DNA of 64,000 nt from Pseudomonas mandelii (GCF_900106065.1 NZ_LT629796.1:2938501-3002500); one strand, 5' to 3'; shown: positions 31,739-41,136, counted from the first letter of the stretch. The notes: a model not told the origin generated them from the sequence alone. Program-made: numbers and translations.

Positions 31739-32731
31739 TCAGTCCGCCGCCTTCTGCGGATTCAACCACCCGCGCACCCGGCGCACCAGTTGCTCTTGCT
31801 CGGCCCTGGCATTACCGGGCAACGCCTTGAGCGACACCTGGCTGAACGCTGAAGACTTCAAGCGCTTGCTGGCCTGCATCCGTGCCAGTGCTGCGTTGCG
31901 ATCCAGCGGCTTATCCATGTAGAAGATATCTGCCGTCGGCAGCTTCAGTGTCGGCGTCAGTTCGACCAGTTCGGGTTTCGCCGCGGCAGGCGTCTGTGCC
32001 GCGACCATCACAAATTTTTCCACTTGCGACGGCTGCTTCTCGCTCAAATAACGCGCGGCCCAATAAGCGCCTGTGCCATGGCCCAACACCACGATGCTGC
32101 GAGCGCTTTGCTGTTCGGCATACGCAATGGCCGCATCAATTCGAGCAAAGATGCGTTCGGCGGCGGCCTTTGACTGTTCCTCGGTGGTTTCGGCGATGGC
32201 CTTGTCGGCAACTTCCGCTTCACCACCTGCCGCTTGCTCGATGGGAGCGGCCGTGGTCGAGTCCTTGCTGCCGGTTTCCGGCGCCTTGAGCGTTGGCGGC
32301 ATTTCCATGACGCGTGGCGCAATGGCGTCGCTTTGCACGTCCGGCAAGGTGATACTCAGGCTGCTCCACTTCGCGTCGGGCAATTTGTTACGCAACGGGC
32401 TGATTGCTTGCGGCCAGTCAACGGTTTCACCTGCGCCTGGGATGATAATCACCGCGCCTTTGGGCTCGGCGGTGTTGGCCGGTTTCCACAGCGCAAGGAA
32501 GGTGTCGGCGCCGGCTTGCAGCTGTTGCTGTTCCTGCGCGGGGATTTTTCGCTCAAGTGCTGTCGTTTCTTCCTGACTACGCTCAAGCAGTGGCTGGCGT
32601 TCGACCGGTTTTTCTTCTGCGGGTTTTTCCGCAGCTGCAGGTGCCGGGTCGGCGGCCTCGACGGAAAAGGCGCAAGGCAGGATCAGCGACAGGCACAATG
32701 CTGGCAATGCCAGGCGGTAGACAGGGGGCAT
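31739..32731 (-). CDS. DUF3530 family alpha/beta hydrolase-like exported protein
   Basis: A 330-residue protein with a signal peptide (LALPALCLSLILPCAFSVEA) and a charged, alanine- and glutamate-rich linker. The remaining part resembles an alpha/beta hydrolase: GAVIIIPGAGETVDWP near the first strand and VVLGHGTGAYWAARYL as a nucleophile-elbow-like turn, where Thr occupies a GxSxG-like position (GHGTG). Loss of the nucleophilic Ser makes activity doubtful. Function unknown; it lies next to the agt-like sensor gene. Confidence 0.8.
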   Translation of the reverse strand: MPPVYRLALPALCLSLILPCAFSVEAADPAPAAAEKPAEEKPVERQPLLERSQEETTALERKIPAQEQQQLQAGADTFLALWKPANTAEPKGAVIIIPGAGETVDWPQAISPLRNKLPDAKWSSLSITLPDVQSDAIAPRVMEMPPTLKAPETGSKDSTTAAPIEQAAGGEAEVADKAIAETTEEQSKAAAERIFARIDAAIAYAEQQSARSIVVLGHGTGAYWAARYLSEKQPSQVEKFVMVAAQTPAAAKPELVELTPTLKLPTADIFYMDKPLDRNAALARMQASKRLKSSAFSQVSLKALPGNARAEQEQLVRRVRGWLNPQKAAD

Positions 32732-32804
32732 CGGATATTCCAGGCCAGAAGTTATTCCGGCAGCCTAATGGGTTGGTCAGTATTTGTCAGTGTGTGAGAC
32801 TTCG

Positions 32805-35201
32805 ATGATGCGTTTTCGCTGCCTGTGGGTTATCGGCTGTTTGTGGTTTCCCTTGATGAGTTGGGCGGCTTCCGCGCCACCGACGCACGTCGCGCCCTTG
32901 TCGCTCCAGCAACAACAGTGGCTGGCAGCGCACGGAGAATTGCGTGTCGGGCTGGTGCTGCAGGCGCCTTACGCGCAATACGATCGCCGCTTGCAGCGCC
33001 TGTCGGGGGTCAACGTCGAGTTGATGAAATGGCTGGCCAAAGTGCTCAAGGTCGAGCTGAGCTGGCGTAATTTCCCCGACCTTACGCAACTGGAAGCCGC
33101 CGCGCGCGAGGGTGAAATCGACATCGCTCCCGGGCTGACCCAAACCCCCGCCGGCCTGCGGTTCTGGCAATTCTCCGACCCCTACATGCGGGTGCCGCAA
33201 CTGGTGGTCAGTGACCAGAAAAGCACCGGTGCCGTGGAGCTGGAAAAACTCGACAGCCAAACCCGCGTCGCTGTGCGCATGCCCAGTGCGACGGCTGACT
33301 ATCTGCGCGGCAACTATCCCCACCTGAACCTGCAAGGCGTACCGACCGAGCGCCAGGCATTGCAATTGTTGCTGAGTCAGCAGGCCGGTTATGCCGTGGT
33401 CGATGAAGCGCAATTGGGGCGGCTGTCCGTCGAGCCCGAATTTGCCGGGCTGGTCGTGGTGGGTGACATCGGCTTGCCGCAATTGCTGCGAGTAGCCACG
33501 CGGCGGGACCAACCGGAACTGGCGGGCATCGTCGAAAGCGCGCTGCGGGCGATCCCGGCCAAGGACCTGGAGCAACTGCACAACCAATGGCTGCAACCCA
33601 AATACCCGCGCCTGACCGAGACCCCGGGCTTCTGGCAAAACCTCAGCCTGTTGATGGCGGTGTTGATGTTGAGCAGCATGGCCATCGTGTTCTGGCAGCG
33701 CCGCCAACAACACAGTCTGGAACAGCGACTATTGGAGGCGCGCGCGGACATCGCCCTGCGCGAGGCCAGCGAAGAGGCGTTGCGCCTCACGCAATTTTCC
33801 ATCGATCAGAGCACCGTCGGCATCCTCTGGGTCAATTGGGACAGCCACGTGCGCTACGCCAACCGCGCGGCCGAAACCATGCTCGGGTATCCGGTCGGCG
33901 GCATCATGGATCGGCCGCTGATCGACTTTGAGCCGGGCCTGCACATGGACCGCTGGCTGAACCTGTGGAAGCGTGCCCGGGCCAGCGAAGAAGGGCCGCA
34001 AAGTTTCGAAACCAACTGTGTGCGAGCGGATGGCAGCATCCTGCCGACCGATGTTTCGTTGAGCTTTATGCGCTTTCGTGGTGGTGAATACCTGGTGGTC
34101 TACCTCAACGACGTCACCGAACGTCGTCGCGCCCTGGCGGCGTTGCAGGAAAGCGAAGCGCGGTTGCAGGGGATTGCGGCCAACGTTCCGGGATTGGTCT
34201 TCCGCCTTGAGCGGGCGCCGGTGACAGGGCAGATCGACTTTGCCTACATCAGCGAAGGCAGCGAGAGCCTGTCGGGTTATTCGCCGGCGACCCTGGCCCA
34301 CCGTGACAAAGGCCTGCGCAGCCTGGTGCACCCGGACGACAAGGCCAGCTATCACCAGACTCAGGACCATGCGCTGGACACCGACAGTGACTGGTCGTGG
34401 CAGGGGCGGATTCTTACTCGTTCGGGCGAGCAGCGCTGGGCCGAGATCAAGGCCATCACTCGTCGGCTCGAAGATGGCGCCTATGTCTGGGACGGGATTG
34501 TCTGGGACATCAGCGAGAGCAAGCGCATCGAGCTGGAACTGGCCAGTTCCCGTGAGCAACTGCGTGAGCTGTCGGCTCACCTGGAGAGCGTACGGGAAGA
34601 GGAAAAAGCGCGCATCGCCCGGGAAGTTCACGATGAACTGGGTCAGATGCTCACCGTACTGAAGCTGGAAACCTCCATGTGCGAATTGGCCTACGCCCAG
34701 CTCGACCCTGGTCTGAACGAGCGCTTGAACAGCATGAAACGCCTGATTGCGCAGCTGTTCCAACTGGTGCGCGATGTGGCGACCGCGCTGCGACCACCGA
34801 TTCTCGATGCCGGGATCGCCTCGGCGATCGAGTGGCAGGCCCGGCGCTTCGAGGCGCGCACGCAGATTCCATGTCTGGTGCAGGTGCCGGAGAACCTGCC
34901 GGTGCTCAGTGATGCCAAGGCCATTGGGCTGTTCCGAATCCTTCAAGAAGCGCTGACCAATGTCATGCGGCATGCCCAGGCGCATACTGTCGAACTGACA
35001 TTGACGCTGGAAGGTGACGAGTTGTGTCTGACGGTGAGCGATGATGGCGTAGGATTTGTCCCCGCCACGGGCAGGGCAACGTCCTTCGGTGTGGTCGGCA
35101 TGCGTGAGCGGGTGTTGATCATGGGCGGGCGGTTGTCGCTGGAGAGTGAGCCGGGGGAGGGCACCACGTTGAGTGTGCGAGTGCCGGTGGATGAGGGTTG
35201 A
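32805..35201 (+). CDS. agtS: Sensor histidine kinase with periplasmic SBP domain (AgtS-like)
   Basis: A 798-residue protein. After a signal/anchor sequence comes an SBP_bac_3 domain (about 35-265), a membrane helix (LSLLMAVLMLSSMAIVFW), two PAS domains (about 325-450 and 450-580), a HisKA_3 dimerisation segment (IAREVHDELGQML, His phosphorylated) and an HATPase (DDGVGF, GVVGMRERV). It pairs with the NarL-type regulator that follows. The position and partners match P. aeruginosa AgtS, which controls uptake of 4-aminobutyrate and 5-aminovalerate. The first ATG of the ATGATG pair is used. The orthology is from memory. Confidence 0.8.
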   Translation: MMRFRCLWVIGCLWFPLMSWAASAPPTHVAPLSLQQQQWLAAHGELRVGLVLQAPYAQYDRRLQRLSGVNVELMKWLAKVLKVELSWRNFPDLTQLEAAAREGEIDIAPGLTQTPAGLRFWQFSDPYMRVPQLVVSDQKSTGAVELEKLDSQTRVAVRMPSATADYLRGNYPHLNLQGVPTERQALQLLLSQQAGYAVVDEAQLGRLSVEPEFAGLVVVGDIGLPQLLRVATRRDQPELAGIVESALRAIPAKDLEQLHNQWLQPKYPRLTETPGFWQNLSLLMAVLMLSSMAIVFWQRRQQHSLEQRLLEARADIALREASEEALRLTQFSIDQSTVGILWVNWDSHVRYANRAAETMLGYPVGGIMDRPLIDFEPGLHMDRWLNLWKRARASEEGPQSFETNCVRADGSILPTDVSLSFMRFRGGEYLVVYLNDVTERRRALAALQESEARLQGIAANVPGLVFRLERAPVTGQIDFAYISEGSESLSGYSPATLAHRDKGLRSLVHPDDKASYHQTQDHALDTDSDWSWQGRILTRSGEQRWAEIKAITRRLEDGAYVWDGIVWDISESKRIELELASSREQLRELSAHLESVREEEKARIAREVHDELGQMLTVLKLETSMCELAYAQLDPGLNERLNSMKRLIAQLFQLVRDVATALRPPILDAGIASAIEWQARRFEARTQIPCLVQVPENLPVLSDAKAIGLFRILQEALTNVMRHAQAHTVELTLTLEGDELCLTVSDDGVGFVPATGRATSFGVVGMRERVLIMGGRLSLESEPGEGTTLSVRVPVDEG

Positions 35202-35227
35202 AGTCTTCGTGGTGACTTTGCTTTCGT

Positions 35228-35322
35228 CATCGCGAGCAGGCTCGCTCCCACAGGGATTCGGGCAGGTGCGCAGATAGCTGATATACCCCGCAGTCCACTT
35301 TAGGAGCGAGCTTGCCCGAGAA
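35228..35322. repeat. Inverted REP pair between agtS and agtR
   Basis: Arms catcgcgagcaggctcgctc (35228 on) and taggagcgagcttgcccgag (35301 on) lie inside what should be a two-gene operon, so they may reduce or stabilise the distal transcript. Confidence 0.8.
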
Positions 35323-35347
35323 TGATCTTGGCTCTTACATAAAAAGA

Positions 35348-35989
35348 ATGGAGAAGACTGTGATCCGTGTACTGGTAGCCGAAGACCACACCATCGTCCG
35401 TGAAGGCATCAAGCAGTTGATTGGCCTGGCCAAGGACTTGCTGGTGGTAGGGGAGGCGAGCAATGGCGAGCAGTTGCTCGAAACCTTGCGGCATGTGCCC
35501 TGCGAAGTGGTGTTGCTGGACATCTCCATGCCTGGCGTCAATGGCCTGGAAGCGATTCCAAGGATTCGTGCGTTGAACAATCCGCCGGCCATCCTGGTGT
35601 TGTCGATGCACGACGAGGCACAAATGGCTGCCCGGGCATTAAAGGTCGGCGCCGCGGGTTATGCGACCAAGGACAGCGATCCGGCGCTGTTGCTGACAGC
35701 GATCCGCAAGGTCGCGGCGGGCGGTCGCTACATTGACCCGGACCTGGCGGACCGCATGGTCTTCGAAGTCGGCCTGACCGATTCGCGGCCGTTGCACTCA
35801 TTGCTCTCGGAGCGTGAGTTCTCGGTGTTCGAACGCCTGGCCCAGGGCGCCAACGTTAACGATATCGCCCAGCAACTGGCCCTGAGCAGCAAAACCATCA
35901 GCACCCATAAGGCGCGGCTGATGCAAAAGCTCAACATCACCTCACTGGCGGAACTGGTGAAGTACGCGATGGAACACAAACTCCTCTAG
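35348..35989 (+). CDS. agtR: NarL/FixJ family response regulator (AgtR-like)
   Basis: A 213-residue regulator. The receiver domain has the acidic AEDH pocket, the phospho-acceptor D58 (VVLLDISMPG) and the Lys of ATKDSDP; the LuxR-type helix-turn-helix is at the C-terminus (LSEREFSVFERLAQGANVND, SSKTISTHKARLMQKL). It is the likely partner of the preceding kinase. Start is uncertain: ATG at 35348, or GTG at 35360, which has the better-placed GGAG. Confidence 0.82.
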   Translation: MEKTVIRVLVAEDHTIVREGIKQLIGLAKDLLVVGEASNGEQLLETLRHVPCEVVLLDISMPGVNGLEAIPRIRALNNPPAILVLSMHDEAQMAARALKVGAAGYATKDSDPALLLTAIRKVAAGGRYIDPDLADRMVFEVGLTDSRPLHSLLSEREFSVFERLAQGANVNDIAQQLALSSKTISTHKARLMQKLNITSLAELVKYAMEHKLL

Positions 35990-36334
35990 ATCTGAATGCG
36001 ATCCCCTGTAGGAGCGAGGCTTGCCCGCGAAGCTTTTAGCGCCAGCGCCAGCGCCAGCGCCAGCGCGGGCGCCTTCGCGGGCAAGCCTCGCTCCTACAGG
36101 AATCTCGTCGTCATATCCATTTGCGACACACCGCAAACCTGCTTTTGCCCGTCCTTGCAGCCCTTAGCTGACCACTTGCCGCTGCGTTTGCCAAAACGCG
36201 TCATCCTTGTAGGGCAATCCCTACACCCAACCTTCCATCCCGCTGAGGCGATTCTCTCCTGCGCCCCGATTTGCGCGGTCGGCAGCGTCCACTAGGCTTA
36301 GTCCACAGCAGTCATCAACAAAAAAGGTGTGGGT
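35990..36334. other. Intergenic region upstream of the ABC importer
   Basis: Holds the inverted REP pair with hexanucleotide repeat (36007-36100) and then about 230 bp of unique sequence that must contain the importer promoter and, probably, AgtR binding sites. I see no clear gene. AAGG lies 7 bases before the ATG at 36335. Confidence 0.5.
36007..36100. repeat. REP hairpin enclosing a GCGCCA tandem repeat
   Basis: Left arm ctgtaggagcgaggcttgcc and right arm ggcaagcctcgctcctacag are exact reverse complements. The loop contains four full copies of GCGCCA plus GCGC at 36039-36066. Such a repeat is prone to slippage. Confidence 0.85.
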
Positions 36335-37459
36335 ATGAGCCAGGTCGATTCAAACGCAGGGGCCAGTGACATTCTGGTCAGCTTTCGTGGAGTGCAAAAA
36401 AGCTACGACGGCGAGAACCTGATCGTCAAAGACCTCAACCTGGAGATTCGCAAAGGCGAGTTCCTCACCTTGCTCGGGCCTTCCGGCTCCGGCAAGACCA
36501 CCAGCCTGATGATGCTCGCCGGTTTCGAAACACCCACCGCCGGCGAAATCCAGCTGGCCGGACGCTCCATCAACAACGTACCGCCGCACAAGCGGGACAT
36601 CGGCATGGTGTTCCAGAACTACGCGTTGTTCCCGCACATGACCGTCGCCGAGAACCTGGCGTTCCCGCTGACCGTGCGCGGCTTGAACAAGAGCGATGTC
36701 AGTGACCGGGTCAAGCGTGTGCTGAGCATGGTTCAGCTCGACGCCTTCGCCCAGCGCTACCCGGCACAACTGTCCGGCGGTCAGCAACAGCGTGTGGCCC
36801 TGGCCCGCGCATTGGTGTTCGAACCGCAACTGGTGCTGATGGACGAACCCCTCGGCGCACTGGACAAACAACTGCGTGAACACATGCAGATGGAAATCAA
36901 ACACCTGCACCAGCGCCTCGGCGTGACCGTGGTCTACGTGACTCACGACCAGGGCGAAGCCCTGACCATGTCCGACCGCGTGGCAGTGTTCCATCAGGGC
37001 GAGATCCAGCAGATCGCCGCGCCGCGCACCCTCTATGAAGAGCCGAAAAACACCTTCGTCGCCAATTTCATCGGCGAGAACAACCGCCTCAACGGCCGCT
37101 TGCACAGCCAGACCGGCGACCGCTGCATCGTCGAGCTCGGCCGCGGTGAAAAGGTTGAAGCCCTGGCGGTCAACGTCGGCAAAACCGGCGAACCGGTCAC
37201 GCTGTCGATTCGCCCGGAACGCGTAAGCCTCAACGGCTCCAGCGAATCCTGCGTCAACCGCTTCTCAGGGCGGGTAGCGGAATTCATCTATCTGGGCGAC
37301 CACGTCCGGGTTCGCCTGGAAGTCTGCGGCAAGACCGACTTCTTCGTGAAACAACCGATTGCCGAGCTCGATCCCGCGCTGGCTGTCGGCGACGTGGTAC
37401 CGCTTGGCTGGCAGGTCGAACACGTTCGCGCGCTCGACCCCCTTCTAGAGGCGAACTGA
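36335..37459 (+). CDS. ABC transporter ATP-binding protein (polyamine/GABA type)
   Basis: A 374-residue PotA-like ATPase. Walker A GPSGSGKTT, Q-loop FQNYALFPHMTV, signature LSGGQQQRVALARAL, Walker B LVLMDEPLGALD and the H-loop VTHDQ are intact; a C-terminal TOBE-like domain starts near 290. It begins a four-gene importer set with a binding protein and two permeases. It resembles the agt locus of P. aeruginosa, reported to import 4-aminobutyrate and 5-aminovalerate. A general polyamine importer is the main alternative. Confidence 0.9.
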   Translation: MSQVDSNAGASDILVSFRGVQKSYDGENLIVKDLNLEIRKGEFLTLLGPSGSGKTTSLMMLAGFETPTAGEIQLAGRSINNVPPHKRDIGMVFQNYALFPHMTVAENLAFPLTVRGLNKSDVSDRVKRVLSMVQLDAFAQRYPAQLSGGQQQRVALARALVFEPQLVLMDEPLGALDKQLREHMQMEIKHLHQRLGVTVVYVTHDQGEALTMSDRVAVFHQGEIQQIAAPRTLYEEPKNTFVANFIGENNRLNGRLHSQTGDRCIVELGRGEKVEALAVNVGKTGEPVTLSIRPERVSLNGSSESCVNRFSGRVAEFIYLGDHVRVRLEVCGKTDFFVKQPIAELDPALAVGDVVPLGWQVEHVRALDPLLEAN

Positions 37460-37507
37460 TCGCCCCGGCTACACCAACACCAACCCTGCACGTGGAGAGA
37501 ACAATAA

Positions 37508-38551
37508 ATGTTGAGATCCCTGAAATTCACCGCTTTGGTCATGGGCATGATCGGTGCGGCACACGCGATGGCGGCGGGCCCGGATTTGACCGTGGTGTCC
37601 TTTGGCGGGGCGAACAAGGCGGCGCAGGTCAAGGCCTTCTACGCACCGTGGGAAGCGGCAGGCAACGGCAAGATCGTGGCTGGCGAATACAACGGTGAGA
37701 TGGCCAAGGTAAAAGCCATGGTCGACACCAAGAGCGTGTCCTGGGACCTGGTGGAAGTTGAGTCGCCAGAACTGTCTCGCGGTTGCGACGAAGACATGTT
37801 CGAGCAACTTGATCCTGCGCTGTTCGGCAAATCCGAAGATTACGTCAAGGGCGCGATCCAGCCTTGCGGCGTAGGTTTCTTCGTGTGGTCGACCGTGTTG
37901 GCCTACAACGCCGACAAACTGGCCTCGGCACCGACCAGCTGGGTGGATTTCTGGGACACCAAAAAATTCCCGGGCAAGCGCGGCCTGCGTAAAGGCGCCA
38001 AGTACACCCTGGAATTCGCGCTGATGGCCGACGGCGTTGCGCCGAAAGACGTCTACAAAGTGCTGGCTGGCAAAGACGGTCAGGACCGCGCATTCAAGAA
38101 GCTCGATGAGCTCAAGCCAAGCATTCAGTGGTGGGAAGCCGGCGCACAACCGCCGCAATACCTCGCGTCCGGTGACGTGGTCATGAGCTCGGCCTACAAC
38201 GGCCGGATCGCCGCCGTGCAGAAAGAAAGCAACCTGAAAGTCGTGTGGAACGGCGGTATCTACGACTTCGACGCATGGGCTATCCCGAAAGGTCTGGACG
38301 CCAAGCGCGCTGAAGCGGCGAAGAAATTCATCGCGTTCTCGGTGGCGCCGCAGCAGCAGAAGACCTACTCGGAAAACATCGCTTACGGCCCGGCCAACAT
38401 TCAAGCCGTACCGTTGTTGGCCAAGGATGTCCTGAAAGACATGCCGACCACCCCGGAAAACATCGCCAACCAGGTGCAGATCGACGTCAGCTTCTGGGCT
38501 GACAACGGCGAGCAACTGGAGCAGCGCTTCAATTCCTGGGCTGCCAAATAA
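37508..38551 (+). CDS. ABC transporter periplasmic substrate-binding protein (PotD/SBP_bac_8 type)
   Basis: A 347-residue exported protein with a signal peptide (about 1-22; LVMGMIGAAHAMA). LTVVSFGGANKAAQVKAFY and SWDLVEVESPELSRGCDEDM are typical of spermidine/putrescine-like binding proteins. Probably binds an omega-amino acid or polyamine, inferred from the locus. It lies 48 bp after the ATPase gene; a 281-bp repeat-rich gap separates it from the permeases. Confidence 0.9.
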   Translation: MLRSLKFTALVMGMIGAAHAMAAGPDLTVVSFGGANKAAQVKAFYAPWEAAGNGKIVAGEYNGEMAKVKAMVDTKSVSWDLVEVESPELSRGCDEDMFEQLDPALFGKSEDYVKGAIQPCGVGFFVWSTVLAYNADKLASAPTSWVDFWDTKKFPGKRGLRKGAKYTLEFALMADGVAPKDVYKVLAGKDGQDRAFKKLDELKPSIQWWEAGAQPPQYLASGDVVMSSAYNGRIAAVQKESNLKVVWNGGIYDFDAWAIPKGLDAKRAEAAKKFIAFSVAPQQQKTYSENIAYGPANIQAVPLLAKDVLKDMPTTPENIANQVQIDVSFWADNGEQLEQRFNSWAAK

Positions 38552-38582
38552 GCAAGTCACACAGGACGACGGTTCTGCGGAT

Positions 38583-38658
38583 GATCGTTCCCACGCTGTG
38601 CGTGGGAATGCCGCCCGGGACGCTCCGCGTCCCTGTGACGCAGAGCGTGGGAACGATC
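38583..38658. repeat. Palindromic repeat of the CGTTCCCACGC type
   Basis: gatcgttcccacgctgtgcg at the left is matched by the reverse complement cgcagagcgtgggaacgatc at the right, with gggacgctccgcgtccc as a nested hairpin in the middle. This is a second intergenic repeat family, different from REP. It sits inside the importer operon. Confidence 0.8.
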
Positions 38659-38664
38659 AGTCCC

Positions 38665-38758
38665 CTGTAGGAGCGAGGCTTGCCCGCGAAGGCGGCGTGT
38701 CAGTCAGCATTAATGTTGAATGTGCCGACGTTTTCGCGGGCAAGCCTCGCTCCTACAG
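38665..38758. repeat. Inverted REP pair inside the importer operon
   Basis: Left arm ctgtaggagcgaggcttgcc, right arm ggcaagcctcgctcctacag, loop about 40 bases. Together with the preceding palindrome it makes two stacked hairpins between the binding protein and permease genes, a common way to give the binding protein mRNA higher stability. Confidence 0.85.
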
Positions 38759-38832
38759 GGGTGATATGTAGTTATCAAGAACAGAGGAGGCTTGCCTGCC
38801 TCTGCAACGATCAAAGATTTCCGGAGTACGCC

Positions 38833-40080
38833 ATGGCCACCGCCATTCCCCTGAACGCGGGCACTGACCCCACCTTGAAGCAGCGGCTCAAGCACGCCGA
38901 GCGGATCAACCGCTGGAAGGCCCAGGCCTTGATCGCGCCCCTGGTGCTGTTTCTGTTGCTGGTGTTCCTGGTGCCGATCGTGGCGCTGCTCTACAAAAGC
39001 GTTGGTAACCCAGAAGTGGTCGGCGGCATGCCGCGCACTGTGGCGGCCATCGCCAGTTGGGACGGCCGCGGCCTGCCCGCCGAGCCGGTGTACAAAGCGG
39101 CCAGCGAAGACCTCGCTGAAGCGCGCAAGAATCAGACCCTGGGCGACTTGTCCAAGCGCTTGAACATGGAGTTGGCCGGCTACCGCAGCCTGCTGACCAA
39201 AACCGCCCGCGCCTTGCCGTTCGCCTCTGAACCGGCCTCTTATAAAGAAGCGCTGGAAGGCCTCGACGAACGCTGGGGCGACCCGGCCTATTGGCAAGCG
39301 GTGCGCCGCAATACCAGCAACATCACACCGTACTATTTGCTGGCGGCTGTCGATCATCGCATCGACGACCTCGGCGAAATCGCACCGGCCACGCCTGACC
39401 AGGCGATCTACCTCGACATCTTCGCCCGCACGTTCTGGATGGGCCTGATCATCACCGTGATCTGCTTGTTGCTGGCATATCCCTTGGCTTACTTGCTGGC
39501 GAACCTGCCGTCACGCCAAAGTAATCTGCTGATGATTCTGGTGTTGTTGCCTTTCTGGACCTCGATCCTGGTCCGGGTGGCCGCTTGGATCGTGTTACTG
39601 CAATCGGGTGGCTTGATCAACAGCGGCCTGATGGCGCTGGGCATCATCGATAAACCCCTGGAGTTGGTGTTCAACCGCACAGGCGTTTACATCTCCATGG
39701 TGCACATCCTGCTGCCGTTCATGATTCTGCCGATCTACAGCGTGATGAAAGGCATTTCGCCGACCTACATGCGCGCCGCGATTTCCCTCGGCTGCCACCC
39801 GTTCGCCAGTTTCTGGCGGGTGTACTTCCCGCAGACCTATGCCGGTGTCGGCGCCGGTTGCCTGTTGGTGTTCATCCTCGCCATCGGCTACTACATCACC
39901 CCGGCGTTGCTGGGCAGCCCGAACGATCAGATGGTCAGCTACTTCGTCGCCTTCTACACCAACACCAGCATCAACTGGGGCATGGCGACCGCACTCGGTG
40001 GGCTGCTGCTGTTGGCGACCGTGGTGCTTTATCTGATTTACAGCTGGCTGGTGGGCGCCAGTCGCCTGCGCCTGAGCTAA
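38833..40080 (+). CDS. ABC transporter permease (PotB type)
   Basis: A 415-residue membrane protein. TM1 is near residues 35-58, followed by a long periplasmic insertion of about 140 residues rich in charged helices, then five TM segments with the EAA-type loop ISLGCHPFASFWRVYFPQT. The large insertion distinguishes it from standard PotB (about 275 residues). The ATG at 38833 has GGAG 6 bases before it; frames upstream run into the REP element. Confidence 0.9.
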   Translation: MATAIPLNAGTDPTLKQRLKHAERINRWKAQALIAPLVLFLLLVFLVPIVALLYKSVGNPEVVGGMPRTVAAIASWDGRGLPAEPVYKAASEDLAEARKNQTLGDLSKRLNMELAGYRSLLTKTARALPFASEPASYKEALEGLDERWGDPAYWQAVRRNTSNITPYYLLAAVDHRIDDLGEIAPATPDQAIYLDIFARTFWMGLIITVICLLLAYPLAYLLANLPSRQSNLLMILVLLPFWTSILVRVAAWIVLLQSGGLINSGLMALGIIDKPLELVFNRTGVYISMVHILLPFMILPIYSVMKGISPTYMRAAISLGCHPFASFWRVYFPQTYAGVGAGCLLVFILAIGYYITPALLGSPNDQMVSYFVAFYTNTSINWGMATALGGLLLLATVVLYLIYSWLVGASRLRLS

Positions 40081-40092
40081 GGGGAGAATGAA

Positions 40093-40917
40093 ATGCTGAG
40101 TCCTTATATGTCGCCCATTGAGCGGGTGTGGTTCTACAGCTTGCGGATTCTCTGCGGCTTGATTCTGTTGTTCCTGATTCTGCCGGTGCTGGTGATCATT
40201 CCGCTGTCGTTCAACTCGGGCAGTTTCCTGGTCTATCCGCTGCAAGGCTTCTCGCTGCACTGGTATCAGGACTTCTTCGCCTCGGCGGAATGGATGCGGG
40301 CATTGAGGAACAGCATCATCGTCGCTCCGGCGGCGACGGTGCTGGCGATGATCTTCGGAACGCTGGCGGCGATTGGCCTGACTCGGGGTGATTTCCCGGG
40401 CAAGGCGCTGGTCATGGCCCTGGTGATTTCGCCGATGGTGGTGCCGGTAGTGATCATCGGTGTGGCGAGCTACCTGTTCTTTGCGCCGTTGGGCCTGGGC
40501 AACAGCTTCTTCTCGCTGATCGTGGTGCACGCGGTGCTGGGCGTGCCGTTTGTGATCATTACTGTTTCGGCGACCTTGCAGGGGTTCAACCATAACCTGG
40601 TGCGCGCCGCTGCCAGTCTGGGAGCTTCGCCGCTGACGGCGTTCCGCCGGGTGACGTTGCCGCTGATTGCGCCGGGTGTGATCTCGGGTGCGCTGTTTGC
40701 CTTCGCGACGTCGTTCGATGAAGTGGTGGTGACGCTGTTCCTCGCCGGTCCCGAACAAGCGACGTTGCCTCGGCAGATGTTCAGCGGTATCCGCGAAAAC
40801 CTCAGCCCGACGATTGCCGCTGCAGCAACCCTGCTGATCGCCTTCTCGGTGATCCTGTTGCTGACCCTCGAGTGGCTGCGTGGCCGCAGCGAAAAACTGC
40901 GCACTGCCCAGGTCTAA
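40093..40917 (+). CDS. ABC transporter permease (PotC type)
   Basis: A 274-residue permease with six predicted membrane helices and the EAA-type loop AAASLGASPLTAFRRVTLPLI. It is 12 bp after the other permease and completes the importer. Substrate inferred as for the binding protein. Confidence 0.92.
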   Translation: MLSPYMSPIERVWFYSLRILCGLILLFLILPVLVIIPLSFNSGSFLVYPLQGFSLHWYQDFFASAEWMRALRNSIIVAPAATVLAMIFGTLAAIGLTRGDFPGKALVMALVISPMVVPVVIIGVASYLFFAPLGLGNSFFSLIVVHAVLGVPFVIITVSATLQGFNHNLVRAAASLGASPLTAFRRVTLPLIAPGVISGALFAFATSFDEVVVTLFLAGPEQATLPRQMFSGIRENLSPTIAAAATLLIAFSVILLLTLEWLRGRSEKLRTAQV

Positions 40918-40932
40918 ACCCACACACCATCC

Positions 40933-41026
40933 CCTGTGGGGGCGAGCCTGCTCGCGATGACGGACTGACATTCAATCTTGATGTCGACTGATACTCCGCT
41001 ATCGCCAGCAGGCTCGCTCCCACAGG
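40933..41026. repeat. Inverted REP pair after the importer operon
   Basis: Arms cctgtgggggcgagcctgct and agcaggctcgctcccacagg are exact reverse complements, about 40 bases apart. Probably the end of the importer transcript. Confidence 0.85.
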
Positions 41027-41136
41027 AGTTCAAGGTGTTTCGGGATGTTGGGTCATTCACAACCTGAATAGCAGACAAACCCCAATCCCCAGCTACTATT
41101 GTGCCCAGCTCCCCTATTTATAAGAGGCTGCGCACG

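Noticed and set aside
36039..36066. CRISPR array
   Set aside because: The GCGCCA units are contiguous hexamers without spacers; this is a microsatellite. No repeat-spacer pattern occurs anywhere in the window.
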